This document shows, piece after piece, positions 24,606 to 36,260 of a DNA stretch of 64,000 nt (positions are counted from its first letter, which is position 1; each line of letters opens with the position of its first letter). The translations under genes and the position numbers were made by a program. The stretch comes from Moringa oleifera. Its lineage: Eukaryota; Streptophyta; Magnoliopsida; Brassicales; Moringaceae. The notes beneath the pieces are model-generated. The model had not been told where the DNA came from. It was given only the letters and a program-made list of their open reading frames with translations, and ran no database searches. The stretch is from the NCBI GenBank assembly GCA_021397835.1, contig JAJFZO010000094.1, positions 8,532,001 through 8,596,000 on the forward strand, read 5' to 3'.

Positions 24606-27600
24606 ATGGCCAATTGCCCGTGTTTCGGTTTCAGGAAAGGAAAGAAGCAGAAGAGCGGGGAACAGACAGGGGTTCATGAGAATACAGAGCCTGAATCTTC
24701 CTCCAGTTAGTTTCTTTTAATTTCTGACCGCTTTGCTCTGTTAGTTTCTTTTAATTTCTGACCGCTTTGCTCTGTTTCTTGTCGGTTCTTGATCATAATG
24801 TTGATACGTGAATGCCTCTGTGTCTCTCTCCCTTTGGATTTTGGATTAACTATGTTCTCTGAATTATGCTTTACCTCCAATTTTTTGGTTTAGATTTTGA
24901 TGATCAGTTTAGATTGTTGAACAATGCATTTAACTCGTCACATAGAGTAAAACTCAATGCATTTCCCAGGCAAGGTTTTGCAAGAACTTAGCTAGTGAAT
25001 TCTAAGTAACGCTACCCATATCAAACTTTGAATCTTTCATTATATTTTCTTTTCTTTTTCCCCTGAAACGAATTTGAAGTTTTCTTAATTTTCAAGGTAT
25101 GAGTTTTCAGTTAAAGTGGAAAACTTACCCTTTTGTTCTTTATTGGGTTTGAATCTGAGGTGATCTGACTTTACATCTCAATAGAAGTTAGTCTAATATG
25201 ATCTGTTGCCCGTACTTTAAATTGTACTTTTCCTTCTCTCATAGAATTATACGGTTTACAAATCAATATTCAGAATCTAGGAGGGAATCATCAACACCAA
25301 AAGATGGGCCCAATACTCAAAGCAAAGCCAAGATATTCACCTACCGAGAACTTGCAACAGCAACAAAAAATTTTAAGGAAGAATCCTTCATTGGACGAGG
25401 TGGATTTGGAGCTGTGTTCAAAGGGCAATTAGAATGGACTGGACAGGTTAATTTCTTCTATTGCTGACTAATTTCTTGTTCTCAACCTCATTGTTTTTCA
25501 ATTGTTTCTTCCTCCTAAAAAGATTTTTGGAATTTCCTGAGTGAATATCATTGTTTACTCCATTTTGACTAGGAATTAGATTGTTTCTCTTCCTTCCATG
25601 ATCATATGCTTTGTCTCCTAGTAGGTTGTAGCTGTTAAACAACTAGATAAGACAGGCTTTCAAGGAGAAAAGGAGTTTCTGGTGGAGGTTCTCATGCTTT
25701 CTCTTTTGCGGCATCCTAACCTTGTCAATTTGATTGGTTACTGTGCTGAAGGGGACCAACGTCTTCTTGTCTATGAGTACATGCCTCTAGGATCCTTGGA
25801 AGATCACCTTCATGGTAATATTTTCAATGCCATTAGATTTATTGTAGTTTTTCGCCTACTAAAATAAGATCTTTTGCATTATTCAAGATCTTGTAAAGCA
25901 GGGCAAAAAAATTTATACAAAAGTAGATGGTGAGCTTTATCTATTCTAATTGGTTGCAACAAAGTACAATTGTAGATACGCTAATTTATGGTTACTCTGT
26001 TTCTTCTGGTTGTTGAAGAGGAAACTTTTGGTAGGCCAAAAAGGTCCACCTTTCCCTTCTTCCTTTGCTCCCCCATAAACATTTTGATGAGGGCCAGGTA
26101 ATCATCCCCTACCAAAAGCAGACAGTCACCTCCCTGTCTGAGCCCTCCTATCTGAAATAAGGAGGTCAGCAGCCTTCAAATATCTTACAGGGATGTGTGT
26201 GTATTCAGAGCGTGATTCTAAATCAGTTGCTCAGTGCATGTGAAGATTTTCATAAATCAGTTGTGCTAAACATCTGAATTGGAGAATCTCTGTATTTTAA
26301 TGGTGAAAAGTACTGATTAGTTAGAGTGTGTGTTTCCTAGGCCTATACTGTGCATCCTAATTTACATACTTTTTTCCAGTGATGTTAATAATAAATAAGA
26401 TCTTCTATAGTGCAGTTACTTACTGAGTTTTAATTCTCTTTCCAAAAATTAATTAATTAACTAATATATCAATGAATACGAGAATGTGAACCATCATAAG
26501 AGCTCATGTTATCTCTTTAATTGCTGCATGTTCTTAATTACTTAATCATTTGAATGTTACTATGCAGATCTTCCACCTCATAAGGACCCTCTTGATTGGA
26601 ATACGAGGATGATGATAGCTGCTGGTGCAGCAAAAGGCTTGGAATATCTGCACCAGGGAGCAGATCCACCTGTCATATACAGGGACATGAAAGCAGCTAA
26701 CATATTATTGTGCGAAAATTTCCACCCTAAACTCTCTGATTTTGGACTTGCAAAATTTGGTCCAACTGGAGATAAGTCGCATGTCTCCACCAGGGTGATG
26801 GGAACTCAAGGTTACTGTGCACCTGAATATGCTAAAAGTGGTAAATTGACAGCGAAGTCTGACATCTACAGTTTTGGGGTGGTCATGTTGGAGCTGATTA
26901 CTGGTGGCAAAGCAGTGGATACTACACGTGGTGGTGCAAAACGCTTTCTAGTTGATTGGGTAATGAGCTAATGTTGCTAGGGATGTTTTGATTTGGTTCT
27001 TCTCCAATTAGCTTCTCATTTTAGTATCGTTTGTTATTCAAGATCGCTCAAAAACGTAGTATGGCACCAGTTGAAGGAAGGGACAACCTTTTTACTGCCT
27101 TCTTTAGTAATCTCCCAAAATGAGTAGCTGGCTTCTCAGCTAATATATGAAGCAAATGCACCTATTAGCTAGACTTAGTTTCTTGAGTCTTAGCTTAAGT
27201 ATATGATCAGGAGAGTTTGCTAAGGAAGCAAGAGTATTTTGAACTGAGTTTTTCAGATTTTTATTGATTGTAGGCATGTCCAAGATTATTTTTGAGCTTA
27301 GTTATTCCTATCTGTATTGTTTGTAGGCACGTACTATATTCAAAGATGGAAGAAATACTTCTCAACTAGCAGATCCATTGCTAAGAGGCCGGTTCTCAGA
27401 ATCAACTCTAAGGAAGGCTCTAGAGGTGGCATTCATGTGTCTAAGAGAAGATGCCAGCTCCCGCCCCACCATCTCTGATGTGGTGCTTGCTTTGAATTAC
27501 TTGACATCCCATAAATATAATCAAATTGAGGGCTCAATAGCCACTGTTGGCAGTCCTGGAAGTGATAACTCTCAAAAGGGAAAAGTGAGCAAGTCAGACA

Positions 27601-27848
27601 AGGATTTTGATCGAGAGCAAGCAGTTGCAGAGGCCAAGATGTGGGGAGAAAGATTGAGAGAACAAAGGCGACAAACTTTACAAACTAACAGGTAACTGAG
27701 TTGTATCAAGCCAATTCCTAACTGTATCAACATTTTTAGCACATCCACAAATATGACAGTTTTCTTTCTTGCCTTGTATGCAATGATAAGACTGATCTGT
27801 CTGACCATTTCTTTCAGCTGGGTTGATAGAGTTCAGAAGGGACAATAA
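24606..27848 (+). CDS. RLCK-VII receptor-like cytoplasmic kinase, CDG1/PBL-like
   Basis: Predicted 416-residue serine/threonine kinase. Exons: 24606-24705, 25274-25446, 25625-25814, 26568-26959, 27327-27691 and 27818-27848. The N-terminus MANCPCFGF offers S-acylation cysteines but no glycine-2 for myristoylation. Kinase landmarks: GRGGFG loop (residues 74-79), catalytic K96 in VVAVK, YRDMK (D194; Met replaces the usual Leu), DFG 212-214, then GYCAPEY and a DIYSFGVV segment. The [18 protein letters not shown] activation segment and the plasma-membrane-type N-terminus fit RLCK-VII, which relay immune or brassinosteroid receptor signals. The CDG1-like wording ([19 protein letters not shown]) and the neighbourhood suggest a CDG1 relative. 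The C-terminal tail is charged ([15 protein letters not shown]). If the last intron is retained, translation stops at a TAA inside the donor (27693-27695), giving a tail shorter by about ten residues. Confidence 0.9.
24706..24773 (+). repeat. Perfect 34-bp tandem duplication at a splice donor
   Basis: Two identical 34-base units (24706-24739 and 24740-24773), each beginning GTTAGTTTC, follow kinase exon 1. The first base of unit 1 is the predicted donor, so an identical downstream donor sequence exists 34 bases further on. Using the second would meet the in-frame TAG at 24708-24710. Confidence 0.9.
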
Positions 27849-28391
27849 ATAGTGTAGATCACATTCGAAGGGAGTTGGTTTAGAAGAGCAACTGGGGCAT
27901 AGTAAAAGCTTGATTTGGCTTGCATGGTACTGCAGAATAAGGTCGCCTGGTGAAATTTTTATTGGAGTTGCTAGATATCTCTTCCTGTCAGAATGGTTAC
28001 AGAAACATTTTTGCTGATTGAGAGCCAAGCTGCCCTGAAGAAATTCTCAAAGCCCGAGATCGGGTCTCAGAAATTTTGTTCTCTGTTTGTATAGAATAGG
28101 ATATTGAGGGCGAGAAGGCATATCACAGCATGTTTTGGTGTTTGCATTTCATTGCTTTATCTGTTCAAGTATGAGAAGGCCAAGAAGGATTTATTGGGTG
28201 CAGTTTATTTTCTTTGATGTTCTTGAATTACAATTCTCTACTTGTGACTGAAATTTTCTACTGCACTGATTACATTAAATCTTAAGAGTAGGTAAAAAGG
28301 GTGATAACATTGCCTTCTTTTGCTTCCACAATGGCGGGCTGCGGTATGCTTCAGCATATATATATACTTTATTTGTTTACGGACGTCCCAA

Positions 28392-28463
28392 TCCGTTGTC
28401 GTCCAGCGGTTAGGGTGTCTGGCTTTCACCCAGGAGACCCCGGTTCGATTCCCGGCAACGGAA
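28392..28463 (+). tRNA. tRNA-Glu (anticodon UUC)
   Basis: A complete cloverleaf. The acceptor stem TCCGTTG (28392-28398) pairs with CAACGGA (28456-28462), followed by discriminator A. There is a D-arm with GGTTA, an anticodon loop CTTTCAC giving UUC, and a T-loop TTCGATT. The T-stem has one C:C mismatch in the middle (CCCGG against CCCGG), a departure from the usual CCGGG. No intron, CCA not encoded. A run of six T (28478-28483) gives a Pol III terminator. Confidence 0.88.
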
Positions 28464-28532
28464 TGTTTGGCATTTTGTTTTTTAACTGAAATAAACAGCT
28501 TAAGGCCCAAAACCTTTTAAAGAAAGCATGAA

Positions 28533-28604
28533 AGGTCCTACCGGGAGTCGAACCCAGGTCGCTGGATTCAAAGTCCAGAGTGCTAACCACTACACCACAG
28601 AACC
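28533..28604 (-). tRNA. tRNA-Gln (anticodon UUG)
   Basis: On the minus strand it begins GGTTCTGTGGTGTAGTGG, with anticodon loop ACTTTGAAT giving UUG, a T-arm CTGGG-TTCGACT-CCCGG and 3' end TAGGACC plus discriminator T. The acceptor stem has T:G and G:T wobbles but pairs throughout. It is convergent with the tRNA-Glu 70 bases away. A TTTT terminator lies at 28512-28509 on the minus strand. Confidence 0.92.
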
Positions 28605-28630
28605 GTATGTTGCTAAGCTTGCAAATTTAT

Positions 28631-28678
28631 TCTACTGGCTTCAAAGCTCACAGTGCTAACCAGTATTCCATATAACCC
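28631..28678 (-). pseudogene. Decayed tandem copy of the tRNA-Gln
   Basis: The plus-strand sequence CTGGCTTCAAAGCTCACAGT..GCTAACCAGTATTCCATATAACCC is a diverged copy of the 5' two-thirds of the neighbouring tRNA-Gln. The shared 5'-flank (gTATGTTgcTAAgCTTgCAAATT against cTATGTTctTAAtCTTaCAAATT) shows a tandem duplication of gene plus flank. Anticodon-stem pairing and the acceptor 5' half are lost and no T-arm can be found, so it cannot make a tRNA. Confidence 0.75.
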
Positions 28679-30025
28679 TATGTTCTTAATCTTACAAATT
28701 CTCATTATAGCATAACTAAAGTTACATAAAGGAGATAAATCTACTAATATTAGATGAGATTCATACCTATTCTAATTTATTAATGAAAAATTAAATATAA
28801 ATATTGAATACCAGAATTCTTTGTTTAAACCAAATAATAATTGTCTCTAAGTTTCTGTGTTTGAAATTGGGGGAAAAAAAAAAGAAAAAGGATCCCCATG
28901 TTATCCTGTATGGGATTCTTGATTCAACATGATGGGTATGGTTTGCTTTTCATAATTATTTGTGGTATCAAGGTCTTGATTTCCATGTAAAACCTTAGAT
29001 GTCCAATTACTTGACTTCGCAATTGATTGGGCCCCTAATAATTTCCCATTAAATTATTTGCTCCTATTAGTCCCATAATTAGTTTTTCTTAACACATTTA
29101 ATTAATCCCTTTGTTTTTTTTTTTTAACAAAAAAAGGACAGCGGGGCACAGGCCCACTTGATTTTGCAAATTCCAAGGTTCAGTATTTCGTATAGTTCCA
29201 GGTGCGTGCATCATGGCAGGGCATAGGGCACACCCCCACCCGCAGGTGAGGCTGTAATCATGCTTCCTTCCATTTTTTAATTAATTTAATTTCTTACTTA
29301 AAAACATAAGAAAACGTAAGAAAAAGGCTTACTTTTCTCAATTAGTTACTTCTTAAAGCACTGTAAATATTACTTAAGATTAGCAAACTTATTAGTCAAT
29401 TTAATTTTATTTAAAAATTCTAAAAGGCAAAATGTTTTCACATTTCTACTACTGGAAAGGGTAGAAAAAGGGCAATTTGAAAACTAGTCACAAAAGTTAA
29501 TTAAGGACAATTTCGTAAGGGCATCATTGTAAATTAGGGGAACAAGGAGGTCAAACGTATGGTGGGCGGAGAGTGGCAAGCCGATGGCCGATCCAACTGG
29601 GAATAGAGAGGTCTGTCCACCCACCCTAACCGGACCAGCTGAGTGACCACCCAATCAGGCCGCGCCACGTCACCCCATGGCTCTCCCTCTAAAGCACAGA
29701 CCCAAAACACAACACGCACAACATCAAACACTAGCAACCAGAATCTCTGTGACACCAAAAGCAAAACCCACTTTTAAAAGAAAAAAAGAAAAAAAAAATT
29801 TAACCCTTTTAAGGCGCATGGCTTGTCGGCGACGCCTAACTGACTCGCCGGAATTGGACTCGCCTTGACTCACTCTGCTCATGGCGGCCGCTTTGACCAC
29901 TTATCATTAACCCAAAAGTTACGAGACAAAGCTTGTCATCATTCTTAATCTTATGCGTTTGTGCTCTTGTTGGGCTGTCGGTTCTGTCTTGAGGATATTG
30001 AGTTCGTGAGAGGGAGACTGGAGAG
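28679..30025. other. Intergenic and DHHC promoter
   Basis: AT-rich to about 29500, then a GC-richer promoter and leader segment (29560-30025) that includes CGCCACGTCACCCC. The GC-rich open frames at 29534-29868 overlap on both strands and look like promoter or leader sequence. No gene is supported. Confidence 0.45.
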
Positions 30026-30662
30026 ATGTACGTGGTGCCGCCACCTCAGAGATCTGATCCGGGATCCAACGGAGATTTGCGGGTTTACCAAGCATGGAAG
30101 GGCAGCAATGTGAGTCAATGTTTTCCTAAACTCTCTCTCTTTTCTTTTTTTTTTCCTCCTGGATTTTTGTTTGGAGATCCTATTCCCATTTAGTGCTTAA
30201 TATTAGCAGTAAATTTGCTTTTACGAGTGTTTCTGTTTAGTTATTGGTTAATTAGGCATTGTCTGCTGATATTGTTGCTTATGGGAAGTAATTTTCTTTT
30301 TTGGGCCCTTTCCAAAATAAAGTGTGGATGATACTCTTAATCTATTTTGTGTAAAAGTTATAGCAGCTTGAGAGATTCTTAGAAGTATGTTGATTGTTTT
30401 AACTGTGGAATCATTTGCCATTCAGCAAAGTTATGATTGATGTTGTTCTCAAGCTCTAACTTCCTCTTTTCTAATTTTCTTTTGTTATCAGTATAAGTAA
30501 TCAAAACTTCGAGTTTGAATGTAGGTATCAGTCTCTCGACCCGTGTGGTTAGTCGTGTGTTTATGTAGTGGAGTGATGTTTTCCATCGCAGTGAGCATAA
30601 AAGGGATTATAGACCTTAACTTAATGCTCCTTTCTTAGCAAAATTGAGTGCTTTAGGGGGGG

Positions 30663-30704
<42 letters not shown>

Positions 30705-32514
30705 GGAGGGGAAAGTGCAGCTATGTCCAAAAACCGTGAACTGAACTGCTGTTGATCTTAGTTCAATGTAGTGCTTGGAGGTACAGTTTTCCCTTTTGGT
30801 AGAACAAGATTATAGGACTTTTGGGTCTCTGTGCTGAAGGAGATAATATTTACCGGCCAGGAAGCATATGCAGATGTTTGCACTGAAAGTTCAAAGATTT
30901 TGCCTGATTGAAATTATTCTTCAAATGTGTGATTGTGTGTTTGACATGCTGTCAGTTAACTAACTTGTAATGACTGAGGGGATTTTTTTTTAGCAGAAAC
31001 AAAAGTATATTATTATGTACTGGCACCAAGGGGGTGCAACCCTTTACATGTGCACTAAATCTAGGTTTTTGGTTTCTCTACAAAATCAGTTACATCCTTA
31101 TCATTTACAAAATGAGCACCTGAGTCCTAGAATCTTAGAACTCTGATCCAGTTCTCTCTAAGCACAGCTATTGGTGTTTTTACATTGTTAAAAGCCCTTC
31201 TATTTCTTTAACGCCACACATTCTAGAAAATCAGTTGAGGTAACATCTTCACCAATCTATTCTTCTCCTTCCCTAGTCCAATACCAGGCTATGCCACTAA
31301 CTCCCCTCCAAAAGACCCTGCAGCTGCCCAAGACAGCCCCAATTATCCCTGTACTGATTCCCATACCTGAGCGGACCACTTACAAGCAATTAGCACATGA
31401 TACACAGATTCTTCTTGCTCCTTGCACAAGTAGCAGCAATTAATTAATATCTTTCCCCCCTTTTTAAAATTATCTAACGTCAGAATTTTCCCTTGCACTG
31501 CATCCCAAGTGAAAAAAGCAACCTTGGGAGGGATTTTAACTTGCCATATCTGTTTCCAGGGGAAACGCAGGCCTTCATTACATTCCTCACCCCTGCTTAG
31601 CACTCAAAAATAAGATTTCACTGAGAAGTTACTGCAGCCATCTTTATCTGTCACCCATGCCACTGTAACCTCTCTTTTCTGTTGTATATACCCTCAATCT
31701 GATTAATCTCCCAATCATTAGCGTTCCTCCCCAGCTGCACAAGCCAAGCTCCTCTTCCTGAGTCTCCTCCTTCCCCACTGTGTTCACATACCCAGGCCTC
31801 TTTACTTACAAGCCAAGGAAAATACAGCAAGAACTATTTCTTTTAACGATCTGTCCCCATGCCACCTATCATGCCAAAATAAAATTTTATCACCCTGAGG
31901 GAAATGTTTAGCGTGGTATGATAGAATTTACTATAGATTCATTAACTGTATCACATTTTCATTGAGCTGATTTTAGCTGTTTGTGGCATCAGGATACAGA
32001 AAGAATCTACTTTCAATAGCATGCCACAAGGTAATGCAGCCCTATTACATTGATGGTTAATTAGGGACTTTTTAAAGGAAAAGGTTACCCATGCTGGATT
32101 TTCAGTTTCTAAGAACCTATTCCCACAGTCACATTCATTAGAGATGTGAGTTGGCTGAAACCTGTTTGCCTTTATTCTACTCTTATGTGAATGAGATTAA
32201 AGTTATTGAATAGATGTTGCTTCTACAGTAACTCTATGTTTTTCTTTCAAGAAAATGGGTTTTTGCTTTCTTGGGAAGGGGCTTGTAATTGTTCTCCTAT
32301 TTATTAAGTTTTACTGCTGCACTACAGGTATTTTTTCTCCAAGGGAGGTTTATATTTGGACCAGATGTAAGATCATTGGGGCTGACTATATTCCTCATCG
32401 TTGCTCCTGTTACAATTTTCTGCATCTTTGTTGCCAGAAAATTGATGGATGACTTTTCTGACCACTTGGGAATATCAATAATGGTTGTTGCTGTTGTATT
32501 CACTGTTTATGTGA

Positions 32515-32564
<50 letters not shown>

Positions 32565-34594
32565 TCCAGTAAATTAAATTGTTGCATGCATTCTGCACCA
32601 CAATGGTAATGTCCCAATGGTAGTGATATGCAATGGAATTTACATGATGGAGGTTCCTTACCCTACTCTCCTTCTCTAACAGCCCTCCCCCCTTCCCAAA
32701 AAAGAAATATGAAAAAAGGACAGAAACAAGAAAGGTGGAGAAAGGAAAAAAAAAGTATTGTGGTAGGGCAAAGACAGTTTTGATAGTAAGACATATATGG
32801 TTGTTCCTGATGCTTCAATGCACACAATAATATTGCTGTTTTGATACTGGACCAACATGCCTGGAGCACTAGCAGGCGTAATTTTTTGGATGGATGGTCC
32901 TTGACAGGGCAATGATGTCTGAAAACGTCAAAAGTTTGTGTATCTGCATGTGAACTTTTTGAAGTAGGTACAAGTTAAATAGTTTTGAACTCATGCATAT
33001 GTTTCTCTTCACAGGATTTAGTTCTTCTACTGCTTACATCTGGAAGAGATCCGGGTATAATTCCACGAAATGCACACCCTCCAGAACCAGAAGGTCTTGA
33101 TGGCAATGCAGACACAGGTGCTGGTCAAACTCCACAGTTACGCTTGCCTCGCATTAAGGAAGTAGAGGTCAATGGAATCGTTGTGAGGATCAAGTACTGT
33201 GATACCTGCATGCTTTATAGGCCTCCACGTTGTTCACACTGTTCAATCTGCAATAACTGCGTAGAACGATTTGACCACCACTGCCCTTGGGTTGGGCAAT
33301 GTATTGGGTTGGTGAGTGATCATTTGTCTAAAATGATGTCTTATTCTAACCCTATTTGAAAATCACCTTTCCTTCTCCTTGTCTCATTGCTCAATATGAT
33401 GCATGCAACTAACTGTCTCTTAGAATGCAAGGTATTAAATGTGGGTGTAACATGTTGTTGGTGTTCATGTTCTTTTTCTTTTATGTAAAATTTCAAGCGG
33501 AAGGTGATAACTGCATTACTTAGGCTTGTTGAGCTTGAGAATGTCTGAAGTGGATTTTTAGAGGCAGAAAATTTAGAAACAAATAAATCACATCTAATCT
33601 TGATATAACCTTAATTTTATAAATTTTGATGAGTTTGAGCTTTGGTTAAGTTGATGTTATTTTAGGTTTCCTCCTATCTAGCGCTTTGTCTGTAATCATG
33701 TGCTAAAGTTATGATATTATAATGAGGTATCTCAAGCGATACTGTTTCTTGGTGCAGCGAAATTATCGTTTCTTCTTCATGTTTGTCTTCTCAACAACTC
33801 TTCTCTGCATATATGTTTTTGCATTCTGCTGGGTCTATATTAGGAGGATAATGGAAGCAGAGAAGACAACTATTTGGAGAGCAATGATCAAAACCCCTGC
33901 CTCCATTGTTCTAATAATATACACTTTCATATCAATGTGGTTCGTTGGTGGTCTTACTGCCTTCCACTTATATCTCATTGGTACAAATCAGGTAAACACT
34001 TGCCCTTCCCTTTTCATCAGCTCTGCTGCAAAAACACTATTAACTTAATCTTGCCTTTTGCAGAGTACCTATGAGAATTTTAGATATAGATATGACCATC
34101 GAGCCAACCCTTATAATCAAAAAGGTGTGATTGAGAACTTCAAGGAGATATTCTTTTCAAGCATCCCTCCATCAAAGAACAATTTTAGGGCTCATGTGCC
34201 CAGGGAACCTGGGCTACCATCTCGACCAGTCGGTGGGGGTTTTATGAGTCCAAACATGGGGAAAGCTGTGGATGACATAGAAATGGGTAGGAAAACGGTA
34301 TGGGGAGATATGGGCCCAGGAGCTGATCATGGTGACAGGCAAATCAATAATGAACGCATGAACATTAAGGATGGTGAATTAGGTGAGTTGTCCCCAGATA
34401 TTAGGACCACGGTGGATGAAGCAGTGGACCGCACCGGAGTACATCCTAGACGGTCTAGCTGGGGAAGAAAAAGCGGAAGCTGGGAAATGTCTCCTGAAGT
34501 TCTTGCTTTGGCAGCTAAAGTTGGGGAACCAAATCATACAGGCGGGGGTAGCAGCAGCAGTAGCAGCTTGCCATCTGACAGCCAACATACATAG
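30026..34594 (+). CDS. DHHC protein S-acyltransferase (PAT)
   Basis: Predicted 442-residue integral membrane palmitoyltransferase. Exons: 30026-30109, 32328-32510, 33015-33311, 33758-33991 and 34064-34594. Four transmembrane segments are visible: two in exon 2 and early exon 3 ([31 protein letters not shown] joined to DLVLLLL) and two in exon 4. Between them lies the cytosolic Cys-rich domain (residues about 147-190) with [20 protein letters not shown] and the catalytic D176-H-H-C179 PWVGQCIG. The family self-acylates on the DHHC cysteine and passes palmitate to substrate cysteines. TTxE and the aromatic-rich YENFRYRYD motif downstream fit plant PATs. The first exon ([17 protein letters not shown]) was found by phase and donor GTGAGT. 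Intron 1 (2.2 kb) holds a 39-G run and an antisense LINE; intron 2 holds a TC microsatellite. Confidence 0.92.
30656..30703 (+). repeat. Long G homopolymer (39 consecutive G)
   Basis: Seven G, two T, then 39 uninterrupted G (30665-30703), in intron 1 of the DHHC gene. Such a run can form G-quadruplexes and is unstable in cloning and sequencing, so its length is uncertain. Confidence 0.85.
30983..31915 (-). mobile_element. 5'-truncated LINE, antisense in the DHHC intron
   Basis: On the minus strand it encodes, with frame breaks, the C-terminal part of a LINE ORF2: a [18 protein letters not shown] start, then zf-RVT sequence [38 protein letters not shown], and C-x2-C...[17 protein letters not shown]. 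Its 3' tail (GGTTGCACC...GGTGCCAGTAC...GTTTCTGCT) ends in A residues (plus-strand poly-T 30983-30991) and matches the tail of the element at 19525-20176, so both belong to one family. The upstream limit is approximate. Confidence 0.8.
32517..32560. repeat. (TC)n microsatellite in DHHC intron 2
   Basis: Twenty-two TC dinucleotides starting seven bases into intron 2, directly after the donor GTGAGT. It may act as a misplaced pyrimidine tract, but no acceptor follows closely except CCAG at 32566-32569. Confidence 0.9.
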
Positions 34595-35892
34595 CCAAAG
34601 CTGTGACAGGTAAACCATAGAAAACCAAAGACAGAGTTAATATGGTTAGGATCATCAAGGTTTCATGCTTTAGTCATTCCACTTGGCATTGTATTATGTG
34701 CAATATGGGGGACTTTGTTGTTGGCAGTGTTTGAGGGTGCTGGGTTTGGAAATTGTTGGTTTTTGGGAGGCAATGGGAGAGTGTGTGTGTGGTGTTCTTG
34801 TATGAGGGTGAGCTTTTTTCATTTTTTGACTTTGTATGTGGAATTAGTTTAGCCTAATTGTATTGAATGTGGATTCAGCCCTGTCTGGCATACAATGATT
34901 TCTCAGTTTCAATTTCCAGGTCTAAATTCCCTGATAATGGATCACTGATCAATTCCTTATGATGCAAGTGAAATCCAAAAATGATGCTACTATTCAAACT
35001 CTTTTCTCTAATCAACCTAATTATGGTATTTACCTATGTAGGTAAATTATTATATTTGGACCAGTTAAACATAGCCAAATTAAATGTGACTTAAGGCTGT
35101 GATTAACTTCTGTCCTTTTTTTTGGCATTGTTGATATGGGAAATTAAATTACTCAAAAAAAAAACTTTTAAGTAAATATTTCAAAGTTTTAATGACATTA
35201 AGTCTTGCAATGCAGGTAATTAATGGGGTCACGATTTTCCCTTTTCCCCTCATCTTGGGCCGTCACCAGTATTCAATGCGGTTGAGCCCCTTGCCTTGAC
35301 CACGTGGCTCAAACTGATTGGAAGAAAGCTGACATATTCCCAATTCCCGAATGCAGGTGATCCTCACCCAGCATTTATTATAACAACAGGTAATTAAACT
35401 TTTTCCTTTTCGAAAATAATTAGAGAAATCGGAAAAGAAATATGTAATTTAAAATTAGAAATTAGAAGGTAACTGTCAAGTCAAACACAAGATCGGGGCA
35501 GACCAGAGTCAAAGATTTTTCCTTTTGGTTATAAATCTCAAAGCTGTCTGTCATTGTTTTCCGTTTTCGCCCGGGACCGGGCGGACACTACACACTCACG
35601 TATTAATAATAAATTATTTTTATTAATTAATAAATACAACCTAACCTGTCTAACTGAAATGTCAAATTTACCCCTGACTCTGTAGCAATTTTCTTATTTT
35701 TTATTTTTAGTCCTATTGCTAACATTCTGCAACCAAATCCTACTTTCCCATTTTCCTATTTTCCTTCTGGTTTTAAAAATATCAAAAGAGAAAAATTAAA
35801 AGAGAGAGAGAAGAGAGACATAAAGGTAATTGTGCTGTAGACTTGAAGCTTGAACTTCAAAAGGTTTCATCTTAGTATTTTTTTTGTTTCCA

Positions 35893-35897
<5 letters not shown>
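34595..35897. other. Intergenic between the DHHC and DRB genes
   Basis: Contains the DHHC 3'UTR (to about 34900) and the presumed DRB promoter. A CACGTG-type element (CCACGTGG) is near 35300. No open frame with family features was found. Confidence 0.45.

Positions 35898-35928
<31 letters not shown>
35898..35928. repeat. (CT)n tract in the probable DRB leader
   Basis: A run of CT dinucleotides about 105 bases upstream of the presumed leader-intron donor of the DRB gene, followed by CTATCTATCT. Pyrimidine-rich leaders are common in plants, and the tract probably lies in the 5'UTR. Confidence 0.85.
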
Positions 35929-35936
<8 letters not shown>

Positions 35937-36033
35937 CTTTCTGCTTCTTCTTAAAGACGTTACTTTCTTATGGTTTTTATCTACGAGACAAAGCTTCCAC
36001 CCCAATGTAGGAGTGAGAAATCAGAAGAAGTAG

Positions 36034-36258
36034 GTGAGTTCTTTGATTTCTCTCGTCATTTCATTTGCCGAGTTCGTTCTTTTCATACTTCTCTCTTTCG
36101 GTGGGTATCTCGCTGATTCGGATACCAGCTACTGAGGTTTTTCACATTTCCTGTTTACGTATCTTCTTTCTGCACTTTCTACTGGGTTAATGGGAAAAAC
36201 ACTGGTGTTCATGTTAATTACTTCGCTTGGTTTGCTTATGATGTTTCTTTCATGGCAG
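36034..36258 (+). other. Probable 5'UTR intron of the DRB gene
   Basis: A donor TAG|GTGAGTTC at 36033/36034 and an acceptor CATGGCAG at 36258 bracket a 225-base T-rich segment. The exon after it starts AT-ATG, placing the start codon two bases into the exon. Inferred from splice signals only. Confidence 0.6.
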
Positions 36259-36260
36259 AT

